Shown: positions 8,329 to 17,423 of the stretch, one piece after another
Layout: each line of letters begins with the position of its first letter
How positions within the stretch are numbered: position 1 is the first letter of the stretch
NCBI GenBank assembly: GCA_021531795.1
Contig: JADYUL010000001.1
Coordinates: 372,001-436,000, forward strand
Source: Lacrimispora saccharolytica
Lineage (GTDB): Bacteria > Bacillota > Clostridia > Lachnospirales > Lachnospiraceae
Direction of reading: 5' to 3'
Length of the DNA: 64,000 nt
Program-made: the position numbers and the translations under genes
The notes under the pieces: model-generated
Told to the model about the DNA's origin: nothing
What the model saw: the letters and a program-made list of their open reading frames with translations, nothing else
The model's database searches: none

Positions 8329-8673
8329 ATGAAGAAGGCTGTTGGAATTATCGGTGCTGTTGCGATTGTAGCAGTTGCGGGATTTGTTGTATATAAGTTA
8401 TTTGCATCCGACAGGAAGAATATAGAGGCATATCCACAGATAGTTCAGGTGGATGGCAATACATATTATGGAACAGGTGAGGTGGCAACTATGGTGCCGC
8501 GCAAGATGCCGGATGGTGAGATCACGACCTTCGTAGAGGCTTCGATTATGCCTGACAGTGATGATAGTGCCAATTTTGGTAAGAACTACGGAAACCTTGA
8601 ATACATGCATATGGATGACGGTAGTCTGCTGGTCCATATAGGTGAGGACTGGTATGTCTTCATGGCTTCGTAA
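8329..8673 (+). CDS. Small membrane-anchored protein of unknown function
   Basis: ATG 8329 follows AAGGAGG with ideal spacing; an upstream in-frame start at 8272 has none. The 114-residue product has an N-terminal hydrophobic helix (residues 4-24) and a soluble part with many aromatic and acidic residues, and no lipobox cysteine. I do not recognise the family. It is followed by a strong terminator and stands as a single transcription unit. Confidence 0.6.
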   Translation: MKKAVGIIGAVAIVAVAGFVVYKLFASDRKNIEAYPQIVQVDGNTYYGTGEVATMVPRKMPDGEITTFVEASIMPDSDDSANFGKNYGNLEYMHMDDGSLLVHIGEDWYVFMAS

Positions 8674-8708
8674 GCAGAGCATACAATAATTCAATAATTT
8701 GTCTTATG

Positions 8709-8745
8709 ATCGGGAATTGTAATAATTACAATTCCCGATTTTTTG
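8709..8745 (+). terminator. Strong intrinsic terminator
   Basis: A perfect 14-bp stem (ATCGGGAATTGTAA and its complement) with a three-base loop is followed by a T run. Confidence 0.9.
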
Positions 8746-8782
8746 TCAGAAAATCGGACTAAAAATTCTTTTATCAAAACAG

Positions 8783-8811
8783 TTGCAATATCGAACAGAC
8801 TTTCGTATAAT
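8783..8811 (+). promoter_or_regulatory. Promoter with an embedded LexA/SOS-like box
   Basis: TTGCAA (8783-8788), a 17-base spacer and TATAAT (8806-8811) form a good sigma-A promoter 30 bases before the radical SAM gene. The spacer contains CGAACAGACTTTCG (8792-8805), which fits the Gram-positive LexA consensus CGAAC-N4-GTTYG at all but one position. Such a site between -35 and -10 would block the promoter until DNA damage. Confidence 0.65.
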
Positions 8812-8840
8812 GAAAACACGAAAGAGGAACAAATGTTTGT

Positions 8841-10310
8841 ATGTACAATATTGCAGCTGAACAATCCATTGAAGAGAAACTGAATATCCTATCGGATGCA
8901 GCTAAGTATGATGTGGCCTGCACATCATCCGGTGTATCGCGCAGGGGGAAGAAGGGGTACTTAGGCAATTCGGTTGCTGCGGGTGTATGTCATTCCTTCG
9001 CTGCTGATGGAAGATGTATATCTTTGCTTAAGATTCTTATGAGTAATGCCTGTGTATATGACTGCAAGTATTGCAAGAACAGGGTTAGCAATGATGTGCC
9101 AAGGGCAACATTTACGCCGGATGAGATATGCACACTAACAATAGAATTCTATAAGAGGAATTACATTGAGGGTCTGTTCTTAAGCTCGGGTGTTATCCGT
9201 AATCCCGACTATACCATGGAGAAGATATGTGAGACTCTGAGACTGCTCAGGACCAGGTATATGTTCAACGGATATATTCATGTTAAGACTATTCCGGGTG
9301 CGAGCAGTGAACTGATATATTCTGCAGGTCTGCTTGCAGACAGGATCAGTGTCAATATGGAGATGCCTACTCAGGAGAGTCTGCAGAATGTCGCTCCCAA
9401 TAAGTCCATGCAGAGTATACTTGTACCCATGAATCAGATTACAGATACAATAGCAGCACACAGACTGGCTCAGGGTAAGCAGGCCAGGATGGAGAGGAAC
9501 GGGATCAATGATTATCTGGTAGATACCATCTGGAATAGGGCTGATGGCAGGATTGGCTGTGATAAGGATTATTCAGAGACTAATAAGATGTTGTCTGTGT
9601 CCGATTCTTCTTTCAAATATCCGGCCGAGCAGAAGGACCTTAAGCTTAAGCGGGATTTTGCCCCGGGCGGTCAGAGTACACAGATGATAATCGGTGCGGG
9701 GAATGAGACGGATTATCAGATAATCAAGACCAGTCAGGCACTGTATCAGAGATTTGATCTTAAGCGAGTGTTCTATTCGGGTTATATACCGGTTAATGAT
9801 GATGCAGCCCTACCCGCGATAGGTACGCCGGTGCCGCTTCTTAGAGAACACAGACTGTATCAGACCGACTGGCTGCTCAGGTTTTACGGATTTGATACAG
9901 AGGAATTGTTCACGAAGGATAATCCATTCCTGGATTACAGAGTGGACCCTAAGTGTAACTGGGCACTCAGACATCTAGAGCAGTTTCCGGTGGAGATTAA
10001 TACCGCAAGTGCAGACATGTTGCTTAGGGTACCCGGTATAGGGCCTAACAGTGTGAAGAGGATTCTTGAGTGCAGACGATATGGAAGTATCAACTTCGCC
10101 ATGCTTAAGAAGATGAGAGTGGTACTTAAGAGAGCACAATATTTCATTACCTGTAATGGAAGCATGCTTGGAACCAAGCTTATAGATTATGACTATATTG
10201 CCTCCAGACTTATTGCTGAGGACAGGGAAGAAGTATATGCTATTACGGATTCGGGCACCTGTGCCAGACAGATGAATCTGTTTACTGACTTCAATTTAGC
10301 TACAGGGTGA
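8841..10310 (+). CDS. Radical SAM protein linked to DNA modification/repair (TIGR03916 type)
   Basis: The 489-residue protein carries the radical SAM cluster motif CVYDCKYC at residues 71-78 (CxxxCxxC), a preceding Cys-rich start, and near its end a helix-hairpin-helix DNA-binding motif (LLRVPGIGPNSVKRILE, about residues 395-411). This layout matches the family annotated as putative DNA modification/repair radical SAM protein, which is coded beside a DUF4130 protein, sometimes fused to uracil-DNA glycosylase. Exactly that partner follows, overlapping by four bases. The SOS-like box in the promoter supports a DNA-damage role. The chemistry is not established. The ATG at 8841 has only a distant GAGG. 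Confidence 0.85.
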   Translation: MYNIAAEQSIEEKLNILSDAAKYDVACTSSGVSRRGKKGYLGNSVAAGVCHSFAADGRCISLLKILMSNACVYDCKYCKNRVSNDVPRATFTPDEICTLTIEFYKRNYIEGLFLSSGVIRNPDYTMEKICETLRLLRTRYMFNGYIHVKTIPGASSELIYSAGLLADRISVNMEMPTQESLQNVAPNKSMQSILVPMNQITDTIAAHRLAQGKQARMERNGINDYLVDTIWNRADGRIGCDKDYSETNKMLSVSDSSFKYPAEQKDLKLKRDFAPGGQSTQMIIGAGNETDYQIIKTSQALYQRFDLKRVFYSGYIPVNDDAALPAIGTPVPLLREHRLYQTDWLLRFYGFDTEELFTKDNPFLDYRVDPKCNWALRHLEQFPVEINTASADMLLRVPGIGPNSVKRILECRRYGSINFAMLKKMRVVLKRAQYFITCNGSMLGTKLIDYDYIASRLIAEDREEVYAITDSGTCARQMNLFTDFNLATG

Positions 10311-11068
10311 TTAATGTGAGGATTTATACTTGCGAGCAGGAATGGCTCAGTATGCTTACTTGTATATATGAGGCCTTTAACAGCGGAATGGGGCATAAGA
10401 ACATTAAGCTTATGTTAGAGCCGATAAGAGAATATACACTATTTGATGAATATGTACATGTTAACGGAGATGTCGATAAGGCTGAGAAGGTGAGGAAGTC
10501 TGTGATAAGTAAGATATCGCCGCACGTATACCATGAGATGTGTATCACGGCAATGGCATACGAAGAGGATGTGCTTGATAATATTTATCATGTGCTGATA
10601 CTCGGATTCAGTCTTGGTGAGAATGTGCTTAATATGATGCAGTATAGGGACATTATGCGCAATCATGAGATAAGACTGAGAGTGGGAAGAGAAGCTAACA
10701 GATTCAGAGAGGTGATCAGATTCCATCAGGTGGGGGATGTGTATATAGCTCATATTGAGCCTAAGAGCAGAGTGGCCGAATACCTCGGACCGGTATTTGC
10801 AGACAGGATGCCATCCTGCAATTTCATAATCGTGGATGATGTCCACAGAGATGCTGTAATTCATCCTGCCGATGAGGCCTTCTATATGATGAAGCTTACG
10901 GAGGATGAGCTTACAAGCATCTTAGAGACTGAGAAAGCCAATGATGAGTATACCGATCTGTGGAAGGTATTCTTTGAAACCATAGCCATCAAAGAGAGAA
11001 CCAACAGCAAGTGTCAGAACAATCTGTTTCCCATGTGGACCAGAACTCATGCAGTGGAATTCAATTAA
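10307..11068 (+). CDS. DUF4130 probable DNA metabolism protein (TIGR03915 type)
   Basis: The 253-residue protein starts at a GTG that overlaps the upstream stop (GTGA). It ends with KERTNSKCQNNLFPMWTRT, close to the conserved end of the DUF4130/TIGR03915 family, whose members accompany or fuse with uracil-DNA glycosylase domains and pair with the radical SAM protein encoded just upstream. No glycosylase domain is present here. The tight overlap and common promoter indicate a two-gene unit, probably acting on damaged or modified DNA. A later GTG at 10316 is an alternative start. Confidence 0.82.
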   Translation: MINVRIYTCEQEWLSMLTCIYEAFNSGMGHKNIKLMLEPIREYTLFDEYVHVNGDVDKAEKVRKSVISKISPHVYHEMCITAMAYEEDVLDNIYHVLILGFSLGENVLNMMQYRDIMRNHEIRLRVGREANRFREVIRFHQVGDVYIAHIEPKSRVAEYLGPVFADRMPSCNFIIVDDVHRDAVIHPADEAFYMMKLTEDELTSILETEKANDEYTDLWKVFFETIAIKERTNSKCQNNLFPMWTRTHAVEFN

Positions 11069-11121
11069 CAGTTTTTTACGTGTATTGTGTTACTTCAATG
11101 CATTGTTAATACATTGATTTA

Positions 11122-12246
11122 TTACTTCATCACGACCAGTTCGTAATCACGGCTACCGATGCCGAGTTTTTCGGCATGCTCCAGTGTCTCCTTCCAGCGA
11201 ACGTTGGGGTTGGAATCGAAGAAGTGGTCGTGATGATGATGCCAGTCGGGCTTAGCCAGATTGTCGGATAATTGGGAGTTAGGCATCGGTGTAGTCTTAA
11301 GGCAGGCATCCACGCAGGCCTGATCGAGTGCTACAGGATCAAACGATGCGAACATTCCAATATTAGGCAGGATGGGTGCATCATTCTCCGGATGACAGTC
11401 ACAGTTAGGTGATACATCAACGATTAAGCTCACATGGAAACTTGGTCTGCCATCAAGGACAGCCTTGGTGTATTCAGCAATCTTACAACCCAGAATCTCA
11501 TTGGCATTTTCGTTGGGATTATAGATAGCATCGAAGGAGCATGCACCGATACATCGACCGCATCCCTTGCATAAATCGTTATCGATAACAGCTACGCCGC
11601 TGTCGTAACAGATTGCATCAGAGCCGCATTCCTTACCGCAGCGCTTACAATTCTTGCAGAGGTTTGGATTAACTACAGGCTTACCCTGATTATGCTGGTG
11701 CATCTTGCCGGCACGACTTCCGCAGCCCATTCCGATATTTTTGAGGGCACCTCCGAAGCCTGTAGCTTCGTGACCCTTGAAATGGTTGAGTGATATGAAT
11801 ATATCTGCATCCATTACGGCCCGCCCGATATATGCTTCCTTGCAGTATTCTCCGCCTTCTATGGGAACGATTACATCATCTGTTCCTCGAAGTCCGTCAC
11901 CGATTAGGATGTGACATCCCGTGGTTGTCTCGTTGAAACCGTTTTCCTGAGCACAGTCAAGATGATCAAGAGCATTTTTTCTATAACCGGGATAAAGGGT
12001 ATTACAGTCTGTTAAGAAGGGTTTACCGCCACATTCCTTAACAATATCTGCTACAGCCTTGGCATAGTTGGGACGAAGATAGGCAATATTACCCAGCTCA
12101 CCGAAGTGGATCTTGATTGCGACAAACTTATTGTCGAAGTCTATGGTATTCATGCCTGCCATGCGACATAATCTTTTTAACTTTTCAGGAAGTCCAACGC
12201 CGTTGGCAGTTCTGAAGTCTGTGAAATACACCTTGGATTTACTCAT
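11122..12246 (-). CDS. DUF362 protein with two 4Fe-4S ferredoxin motifs
   Basis: The start is the ATG at 12246, which follows GGAGG; a TTG six bases earlier is less likely. The 374-residue protein has an N-terminal DUF362 domain (FGELGNIAYLRPNYAKAVAD, GGKPFLTDCNTLY) and, near residues 190-245, two clusters of the form CxxCxxCxxxC (CKNCKRCGKEC and CKGCGRCIGAC) for [4Fe-4S] clusters. The family is widespread in anaerobes; the electron partners and substrate are unknown. It is convergent with the DUF4130 gene and stands alone on this strand, 66 bases downstream of mntP. Confidence 0.85.
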   Translation of the reverse strand: MSKSKVYFTDFRTANGVGLPEKLKRLCRMAGMNTIDFDNKFVAIKIHFGELGNIAYLRPNYAKAVADIVKECGGKPFLTDCNTLYPGYRKNALDHLDCAQENGFNETTTGCHILIGDGLRGTDDVIVPIEGGEYCKEAYIGRAVMDADIFISLNHFKGHEATGFGGALKNIGMGCGSRAGKMHQHNQGKPVVNPNLCKNCKRCGKECGSDAICYDSGVAVIDNDLCKGCGRCIGACSFDAIYNPNENANEILGCKIAEYTKAVLDGRPSFHVSLIVDVSPNCDCHPENDAPILPNIGMFASFDPVALDQACVDACLKTTPMPNSQLSDNLAKPDWHHHHDHFFDSNPNVRWKETLEHAEKLGIGSRDYELVVMK

Positions 12247-12317
12247 AATCAACCTCCGAATATTGAGTGGAAAGAAATAGTACTATTACGATGATATATA
12301 CAGAATACAATAATTAA

Positions 12318-12905
12318 TTACATAAATGAAGAAATAAATATCTCAAGTCCTATAAATATTAGTATGCAACCGCCCAAAATGTTAGCGTGCTTCTTGAGCC
12401 CGGTACCAAAGGCCTTGCCAAGATGAACACCTACAACACATATTGCTAAGGTGACTACTGCAATAATACCGGCCTCAAGAAGAGCCGATGCTATTGTAAG
12501 GCCTGCAATGGTGAAGCCTACAGACAGTGCATCTATTGATGTGGCAATGCCCTGAATGATAAGTTCGGATACAGTGGGAAAGCCGGACGTATTGTTCTCG
12601 TCGTTATCTGTTGAATGTATACCCTCCATCAGCATCTTGCCACCGATATAAAATAACAGTATCAGAGCAATCCACGGAATAAATCGACCGAAAGCAGTGA
12701 AGTATTCAAGAATGGTATGAACACATATATATCCGATGAGTGGCATTATGAACTGGAAAAAGGCGAATACAGATGAGATGCATAGGACCTGCTTACCGGT
12801 CATCCTGGGACATCTTAGTCCATTGGCCGCTGATACACAGAAGGCATCCATGGCCAGTCCGACTCCCATCATAATACTGTTGAATAGGAATAATAGTGTG
12901 TTCAT
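12318..12905 (-). CDS. mntP: Manganese efflux pump MntP
   Basis: The 195-residue protein has six predicted membrane helices in two related halves. Each half holds the family motif with an aspartate in a helix: GLAMDAFCVSAANG near residue 17 and ATSIDALSVGFTIAG near residue 121. These acidic residues are needed for Mn(II) export in MntP proteins. The length matches the family. ATG 12905 follows AAAGGA. No yybP-ykoY manganese riboswitch was recognised in the short upstream region, so regulation is unclear. Confidence 0.9.
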   Translation of the reverse strand: MNTLLFLFNSIMMGVGLAMDAFCVSAANGLRCPRMTGKQVLCISSVFAFFQFIMPLIGYICVHTILEYFTAFGRFIPWIALILLFYIGGKMLMEGIHSTDNDENNTSGFPTVSELIIQGIATSIDALSVGFTIAGLTIASALLEAGIIAVVTLAICVVGVHLGKAFGTGLKKHANILGGCILIFIGLEIFISSFM

Positions 12906-12969
12906 ATAAGTGTCCTTTGCTGTTGTTCTTAATATAATGATTAACAGGATGATTCATCAATAATCTTAT

Positions 12970-13806
12970 TTACCTAATTAACTGATAGCATATTAATCCA
13001 AGGATACTAAGATGCACAGGGTAGAAGAGATAGTATACTGCCTTAGGCATAGGCTTACCCTTGGTGCCGTCATACATGAATATCGGTATTAATGCCAGTA
13101 TTGCGAAAATCTGAAGGTTGTTTATGGCATACATCAAATATTTCTCATACCACATTCCGGGATTAAGTATATATGTCGGTGCATTAACTATGTTACGTAT
13201 TACACGGGCTATTATGGTTGCCACGAAATAAATAGCGAAGGCTGAAGAGGAATCAAGTTTTAATCTTCTTATTACGCCCATAATAAGTGGAATGATTATT
13301 CCGCTCATACCGTAATCGACCTTCAGAAACTCTGCAAGGAAGCAGCCTGCAATGACTACGATACCCTGCAATACATATAAAACATATATATTTTTGTTCA
13401 GTCTATCGTTTTGTTCAATCAGACTGAGCACACACATTGTAGTGGCGGCAATAAGCAGAGTGATAAATACATTCTGATAATCCGCATAGTAGAAAACACC
13501 GTTATTGGCATAGTCAAATACGGGCTCTGAGATTATGGCGAGCAGAAGGATTCTGAGCAGATATTTTACTCTGCTTCGGGTATGAATAAGCCCCTCCACA
13601 AGCAGAAATGAGAATATGGGAAATGCTATTCTTCCTATGCCTCGCATGAGTATCATAACAGGTTTAACATAGGGGGAGCATTCCGGATACGTGACCATAA
13701 TACCGTTCTGAAGCAGAACATGAGCTGTATGGTCGATTAACATTGTAATATATGCTATTAATTTAAGCTGACTCCAGGAGAGTTGCATATTCTTGGTTTG
13801 ATTCAT
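12970..13806 (-). CDS. TraX-family membrane protein
   Basis: The 278-residue protein is highly hydrophobic with about eight membrane helices. It opens with the TraX pattern (LKLIAYITMLIDHTAHVLL, then RGIGRIAFPIFSFLLVEGL). TraX proteins acetylate F-pilin in conjugative plasmids, but chromosomal homologues in Firmicutes have no known role and may be acyltransferase-like. It lies four bases after the XRE regulator gene, so the two form an operon and the regulator may control it. Confidence 0.85.
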   Translation of the reverse strand: MNQTKNMQLSWSQLKLIAYITMLIDHTAHVLLQNGIMVTYPECSPYVKPVMILMRGIGRIAFPIFSFLLVEGLIHTRSRVKYLLRILLLAIISEPVFDYANNGVFYYADYQNVFITLLIAATTMCVLSLIEQNDRLNKNIYVLYVLQGIVVIAGCFLAEFLKVDYGMSGIIIPLIMGVIRRLKLDSSSAFAIYFVATIIARVIRNIVNAPTYILNPGMWYEKYLMYAINNLQIFAILALIPIFMYDGTKGKPMPKAVYYLFYPVHLSILGLICYQLIR

Positions 13807-13810
13807 AAGA

Positions 13811-14440
13811 TTACTCCGTGCGTGACATCTTCTTAATTATCTGTCCGAGACCTGACCATAAGAAGATGATAATCTGTCCCGGAATACCGAGCGTCAGTAT
13901 GATTGCAATGTTTATGTCTATACTTAAGAAAGATATTACAAGGGCAAGCAGCGCTGTCCACATAAGACAGGTAATAATCAGATAATTTCTTCTTCTATTG
14001 AACCATATGGAATTGAGCACCAGCCACACAATCATGGTAACCGGAATTGCATAGATGAATGCCAGCCATTCATTATGAGCCTGCGGATATGCAATCCTGA
14101 CCACAACGAAGATGAGTGTAAATACAAGCCAGACCAGCATGAGAGACATACAGGTGATTACGGCTCTTGCATGTATATGCATCTTCTTGACGGTTCCGAT
14201 TGACTGAACCTCAATCTTATCGTGCCAAACAGTAATATATTCAAGCGGCACATTGAAATAATCCGTTATGTCCATCAGAACGGAAATATCGGGGAGGGCT
14301 TCGCCGCGTTCCCACTTGGAGACGGTCTTATCAGAGTAGTTAAGCTTCTCTGCAAGTTCTGCCTGAGTCATGCCGGAGGCGGTTCTGAGCTTATATATGT
14401 TGTTGCCGATTATCTTCTTAATAACTGTAATATCATTCAT
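13811..14440 (-). CDS. Membrane-anchored XRE-family regulator
   Basis: The 209-residue protein has an N-terminal Cro/C1 helix-turn-helix (residues 9-65, including SGMTQAELAEKLNYSDKTVS and KWERGEALPD) and four hydrophobic helices in its C-terminal half. The DNA-binding part would therefore be tethered to the membrane. It is divergent from degV and lies upstream of traX in one operon. Two similar dyads (TAGTAGA with TCTAC arms) in the divergent region are candidate operators. Its signal is unknown. Confidence 0.88.
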   Translation of the reverse strand: MNDITVIKKIIGNNIYKLRTASGMTQAELAEKLNYSDKTVSKWERGEALPDISVLMDITDYFNVPLEYITVWHDKIEVQSIGTVKKMHIHARAVITCMSLMLVWLVFTLIFVVVRIAYPQAHNEWLAFIYAIPVTMIVWLVLNSIWFNRRRNYLIITCLMWTALLALVISFLSIDINIAIILTLGIPGQIIIFLWSGLGQIIKKMSRTE

Positions 14441-14494
14441 GGTTATCTCTTAAAAAGCAGGCGCAAAGCCTTGTAAATACTGGAATCCTCCTGA

Positions 14495-14560
14495 TAGTAG
14501 AGAAGCAATTCTACTAACAATACAGTCTATTTTACATTAGTAGAGTGCAAAAATCTACCC
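14495..14560. promoter_or_regulatory. Pair of TAGTAGA dyads, candidate operators
   Basis: TAGTAGA-N8-TCTACTA lies at 14495-14516 and TAGTAGA-N9-TCTACCC at 14538-14560, in the gap between the XRE gene and degV. Two near-identical dyads in a divergent region suggest binding sites for the XRE regulator. Confidence 0.5.
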
Positions 14561-14618
14561 TGTCATTATATCATCAAGGCGATGCTTTAAGATTAACGGA
14601 AATAGTTAGGAGGAGATT

Positions 14619-15494
14619 ATGGCTGATTTTACAATTCTTACAGATTCAACCTGCGATTTGCCACAGGAGATAGCTGATAAGTATGACATTAAGGTAGCTT
14701 GCCTGTCCGTTATCATAGACGGTAAGCAGTATAAGAATTATCTGGACGGAAGAGAGCTTTCATTCCCGGATTTATATAATGCAATGAGAAATAAGAAGCT
14801 TCCGACAACCTCTGCTGTCAATGTTACAGACTTCCTTGAGATTATGGAGCCTGAGCTTAAGGCAGGTAAGGATATCATATATATAGGCTTTGCATCTGTT
14901 ATGAGTGGTACATATTCTGCAGGCTGTGTTGCAGCCAATGAATTGCTGGAGAAATATCCGGACAGAAAGATTATTACCATTGATACAAAGTGTGCAACAG
15001 CAGGTGAAGGCCTTCTTGTTGAACTTTGTGCAATTGAAAGAGAGAAGGGCAAGAGCATTGAGGAGTGTGCTGAGTTTGTTAATAAGCACCTGCCCAATGT
15101 GAGACATATGTTTACTGTGAATGACCTGTTCCATCTGGTTAGGGGCGGAAGAACAACCCGTGGTACTGCTCTTATGGGAAGTCTTATCGGAATTAAGCCT
15201 ATACTAAGAGTTAATGATGAGGGATATGTGGAAGCTTATCTTAAGCTCAGAGGCAGAAAGAAAGCCTTTAAGACCATCGTTGAGGATGCAAAGACCCATA
15301 TTTTGGATAAATCAATTCCGTTCTATATTGCACATGGTGATGATTTGGAAGGTGCTGAAGAACTTGCCCGTATGATTAAGGAAGAGGTTGGATGCAGTGA
15401 TGTAAGAATCACCTACCTCGGAGCCGTATGCGGATGTCACGGTGGTCCGGATCTGGTTGGTGCATTCTACCTTGGTAAGGATGGAAGAGATTAA
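14619..15494 (+). CDS. DegV family fatty-acid-binding protein
   Basis: The 291-residue protein begins with the DegV signature ILTDSTCDLPQEIADKY and has LPTTSAVNVTDFLE near residue 60 and the GGRTTRG loop near residue 177. DegV/FakB proteins bind a fatty acid and present it to a FakA kinase for phosphorylation and use in phospholipid synthesis; no fakA is in this window. ATG 14619 follows TAGGAGGAG. The stop overlaps the stop of the convergent GNAT gene by four bases. Confidence 0.92.
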   Translation: MADFTILTDSTCDLPQEIADKYDIKVACLSVIIDGKQYKNYLDGRELSFPDLYNAMRNKKLPTTSAVNVTDFLEIMEPELKAGKDIIYIGFASVMSGTYSAGCVAANELLEKYPDRKIITIDTKCATAGEGLLVELCAIEREKGKSIEECAEFVNKHLPNVRHMFTVNDLFHLVRGGRTTRGTALMGSLIGIKPILRVNDEGYVEAYLKLRGRKKAFKTIVEDAKTHILDKSIPFYIAHGDDLEGAEELARMIKEEVGCSDVRITYLGAVCGCHGGPDLVGAFYLGKDGRD

Positions 15495-15964
15495 AGTATC
15501 TCTTCCATAGTATACTGCTGAATCTTCATACCAAGTGCATTGTAGAAGGCGATGGCGTTCGGATTGCATTCCCAGGCATGAAGAGTGATGTTATGACAGC
15601 CGATTGATCTGGCATATTCTTTAACATAATTATATAGATTAGTCCCGACATGCCTGCCTCTGGCATTTTCATCAATGCAGAGGTCATCGATATAAATTGT
15701 TTTATATTCGTAGGTGTTGGGACTTTCTTTGTGTTCTATAATTACCAGGAAACAGTGCCCCAGTACAGTGCCGTTGTCATCTATGCAGACAAAGATCGGC
15801 TTCGTATCATCGGCTATGATTTCCTCAAGCTCACGTACAGTGTATTTCTGACCTTCACTTTTGAAGATGTCCGGTCTTCCCTCATGGTGAATCTTTAGGA
15901 CCTGAGTTAACAGGTTCATGATTCCGGGGATATCTTTATTCTCGGCTCGTCTTATTGTTGTCAT
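15491..15964 (-). CDS. GNAT-family N-acetyltransferase
   Basis: ATG 15964 is chosen because it follows GGAGGAG; the open frame extends further upstream without a site. The 157-residue protein has the GNAT fold pattern: TTIRRAENKDIPGIMNLL at the start, the acetyl-CoA-binding segment IDENARGRHVGTNLYNYVKE and the terminal HAWECNPNAIAFYNALGM. The acceptor substrate cannot be told. It is monocistronic and convergent with degV. Confidence 0.88.
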   Translation of the reverse strand: MTTIRRAENKDIPGIMNLLTQVLKIHHEGRPDIFKSEGQKYTVRELEEIIADDTKPIFVCIDDNGTVLGHCFLVIIEHKESPNTYEYKTIYIDDLCIDENARGRHVGTNLYNYVKEYARSIGCHNITLHAWECNPNAIAFYNALGMKIQQYTMEEIL

Positions 15965-16143
15965 TTGAGTTCTCCTCCACTCATATTCCAATTTCTGTTC
16001 GACTGATTTTAATAATGAATATGACACAAAGAAATTATATCACAGCAAAACAAAACTGTGCCTATATTAAAGAAAATGTATAGGGAAAAAGAGTAAAATG
16101 TGGTATCATTATAGATTGAGATAAAAACTATTTGGAGATTGAT

Positions 16144-16689
16144 ATGAGAATTGGAATGGGTTATGACGTTCATCGTCTGGTTGAGGGCAGAAAGCTTATC
16201 ATGGGCGGTGTTGAAATTCCATATGAGCTGGGGCTTCTGGGTCATTCGGATGCGGATGTACTTCTGCATGCCATTTCCGATGCACTGCTTGGTGCGGCGG
16301 CACTTGGAGATATAGGAAAGCATTTCCCGGATACAGATCCTGAGTATGAGGGAGCGGACAGTCTGGCATTATTATCAAAGGTTGGAGAACTTTTATCTGA
16401 GAATATGTACTTCATTGAGAATATAGATGCTACAATTATTGCTCAGGCACCCAAGATGCGTCCGCACATCGATACAATGCGTAAGAACATAGCTGATGCG
16501 CTTTTACTTGATATTTCGCAGGTAAGTGTGAAGGCTACGACTGAGGAAGGTCTGGGTTTCACCGGAAGTGGTGAGGGTATCGCGGCTCAGGCCATATGCA
16601 TGCTGAGCTCTCCGAGAGAAATGGCTACGGTGGATGTGACACATGAGCATCCTGCCTGTTCGTCCTGTCAGGGTTGTATTATGAGGTAG
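16144..16689 (+). CDS. ispF: 2-C-methyl-D-erythritol 2,4-cyclodiphosphate synthase
   Basis: IspF converts CDP-methylerythritol 2-phosphate to the cyclic diphosphate in the MEP isoprenoid pathway. The 181-residue protein has MGYDVHRL (metal-binding Asp and His), [37 protein letters not shown] and the [18 protein letters not shown] end. ATG 16144 follows GGAG. About 20 residues extend past the usual end and finish with a cysteine-rich [10 protein letters not shown], which is unusual. It heads a cluster ispF-cysE-cysS-mrnC-rlmB-sigH that resembles the Bacillus arrangement. Confidence 0.95.
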   Translation: MRIGMGYDVHRLVEGRKLIMGGVEIPYELGLLGHSDADVLLHAISDALLGAAALGDIGKHFPDTDPEYEGADSLALLSKVGELLSENMYFIENIDATIIAQAPKMRPHIDTMRKNIADALLLDISQVSVKATTEEGLGFTGSGEGIAAQAICMLSSPREMATVDVTHEHPACSSCQGCIMR

Positions 16690-16712
16690 AATGGACTGAT
16701 AGGAGACAGATT

Positions 16713-17402
16713 ATGGGATTTATTAAAAATGTCAGGGAAGAAATTAAGATAATAAGGGAGAGAGATCCCGCGATCCACAGCAATATGGAAGTATTTCTCT
16801 ACCCCAGTTTCAAGGCCATGCTTTACTACAGAGTGGCTCATAAGCAGTATGTTAAGGGACATTATTTTCTTGCCAGACTGATATCACAGAGAGCGGTAAG
16901 GAAGACCGGAATAGAGATTCACCCGGGTGCGCAGATTGGTAAGGGCTTCTTCATTGATCATGGAACCGGTGTTGTAATCGGTGAAACTGCCATTATCGGT
17001 GATAATGTTACTCTTTACCAGGGAGTAACACTTGGCGGTACGGGCAAGGAGCATGGTAAGCGTCATCCGACCATAGGCAACAACGTAATGATAAGTACGG
17101 GTGCCAAGATCCTGGGTTCCTTCAAAATAGGCGACAACAGCAAGATTGGAGCAGGCTCGGTTGTACTTGAGGAAGTACCTGCGAATTCCACAGTTGTCGG
17201 AGTTCCCGGACGTGTGGTCAAGAGATTTGATGCAACCCTTCCGCAGGATAAGCTTGACCAGATTCATCTTCCCGACCCTGTCATGGAGGATATTGCTAAC
17301 CTTCAGCGTGCCAACAGCGAACTGATCAATCGCGTACTGGAGCTTGAAGCCAGAATCAAGAATATCGACAGGGAAGCTAAGATTGAGAATCAGAGCGAAT
17401 AA
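16713..17402 (+). CDS. cysE: Serine O-acetyltransferase
   Basis: CysE acetylates L-serine with acetyl-CoA, the first step of cysteine synthesis. The 229-residue protein has a short helical N-terminal part, then left-handed beta-helix hexapeptide repeats (IHPGAQIGKGFFIDHGTG, VVIGETAIIGDNVTLYQG, TIGNNVMISTGAKILG) and the VVGVPGRVV cap. The start ATG 16713 follows TAGGAGA. The C-terminal tail is a charged coiled coil. It lies between ispF and cysS, linking cysteine supply to cysteinyl-tRNA formation as in Bacillus; no T-box leader was seen. Confidence 0.94.
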   Translation: MGFIKNVREEIKIIRERDPAIHSNMEVFLYPSFKAMLYYRVAHKQYVKGHYFLARLISQRAVRKTGIEIHPGAQIGKGFFIDHGTGVVIGETAIIGDNVTLYQGVTLGGTGKEHGKRHPTIGNNVMISTGAKILGSFKIGDNSKIGAGSVVLEEVPANSTVVGVPGRVVKRFDATLPQDKLDQIHLPDPVMEDIANLQRANSELINRVLELEARIKNIDREAKIENQSE

Positions 17403-17423
17403 ATGTAATCAAGGAGATATCAA

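Noticed and set aside
16690-17423. T-box leader before cysE or cysS
   Set aside because: The gaps are 23 and 21 bases, too short, and no T-box core sequence is seen.
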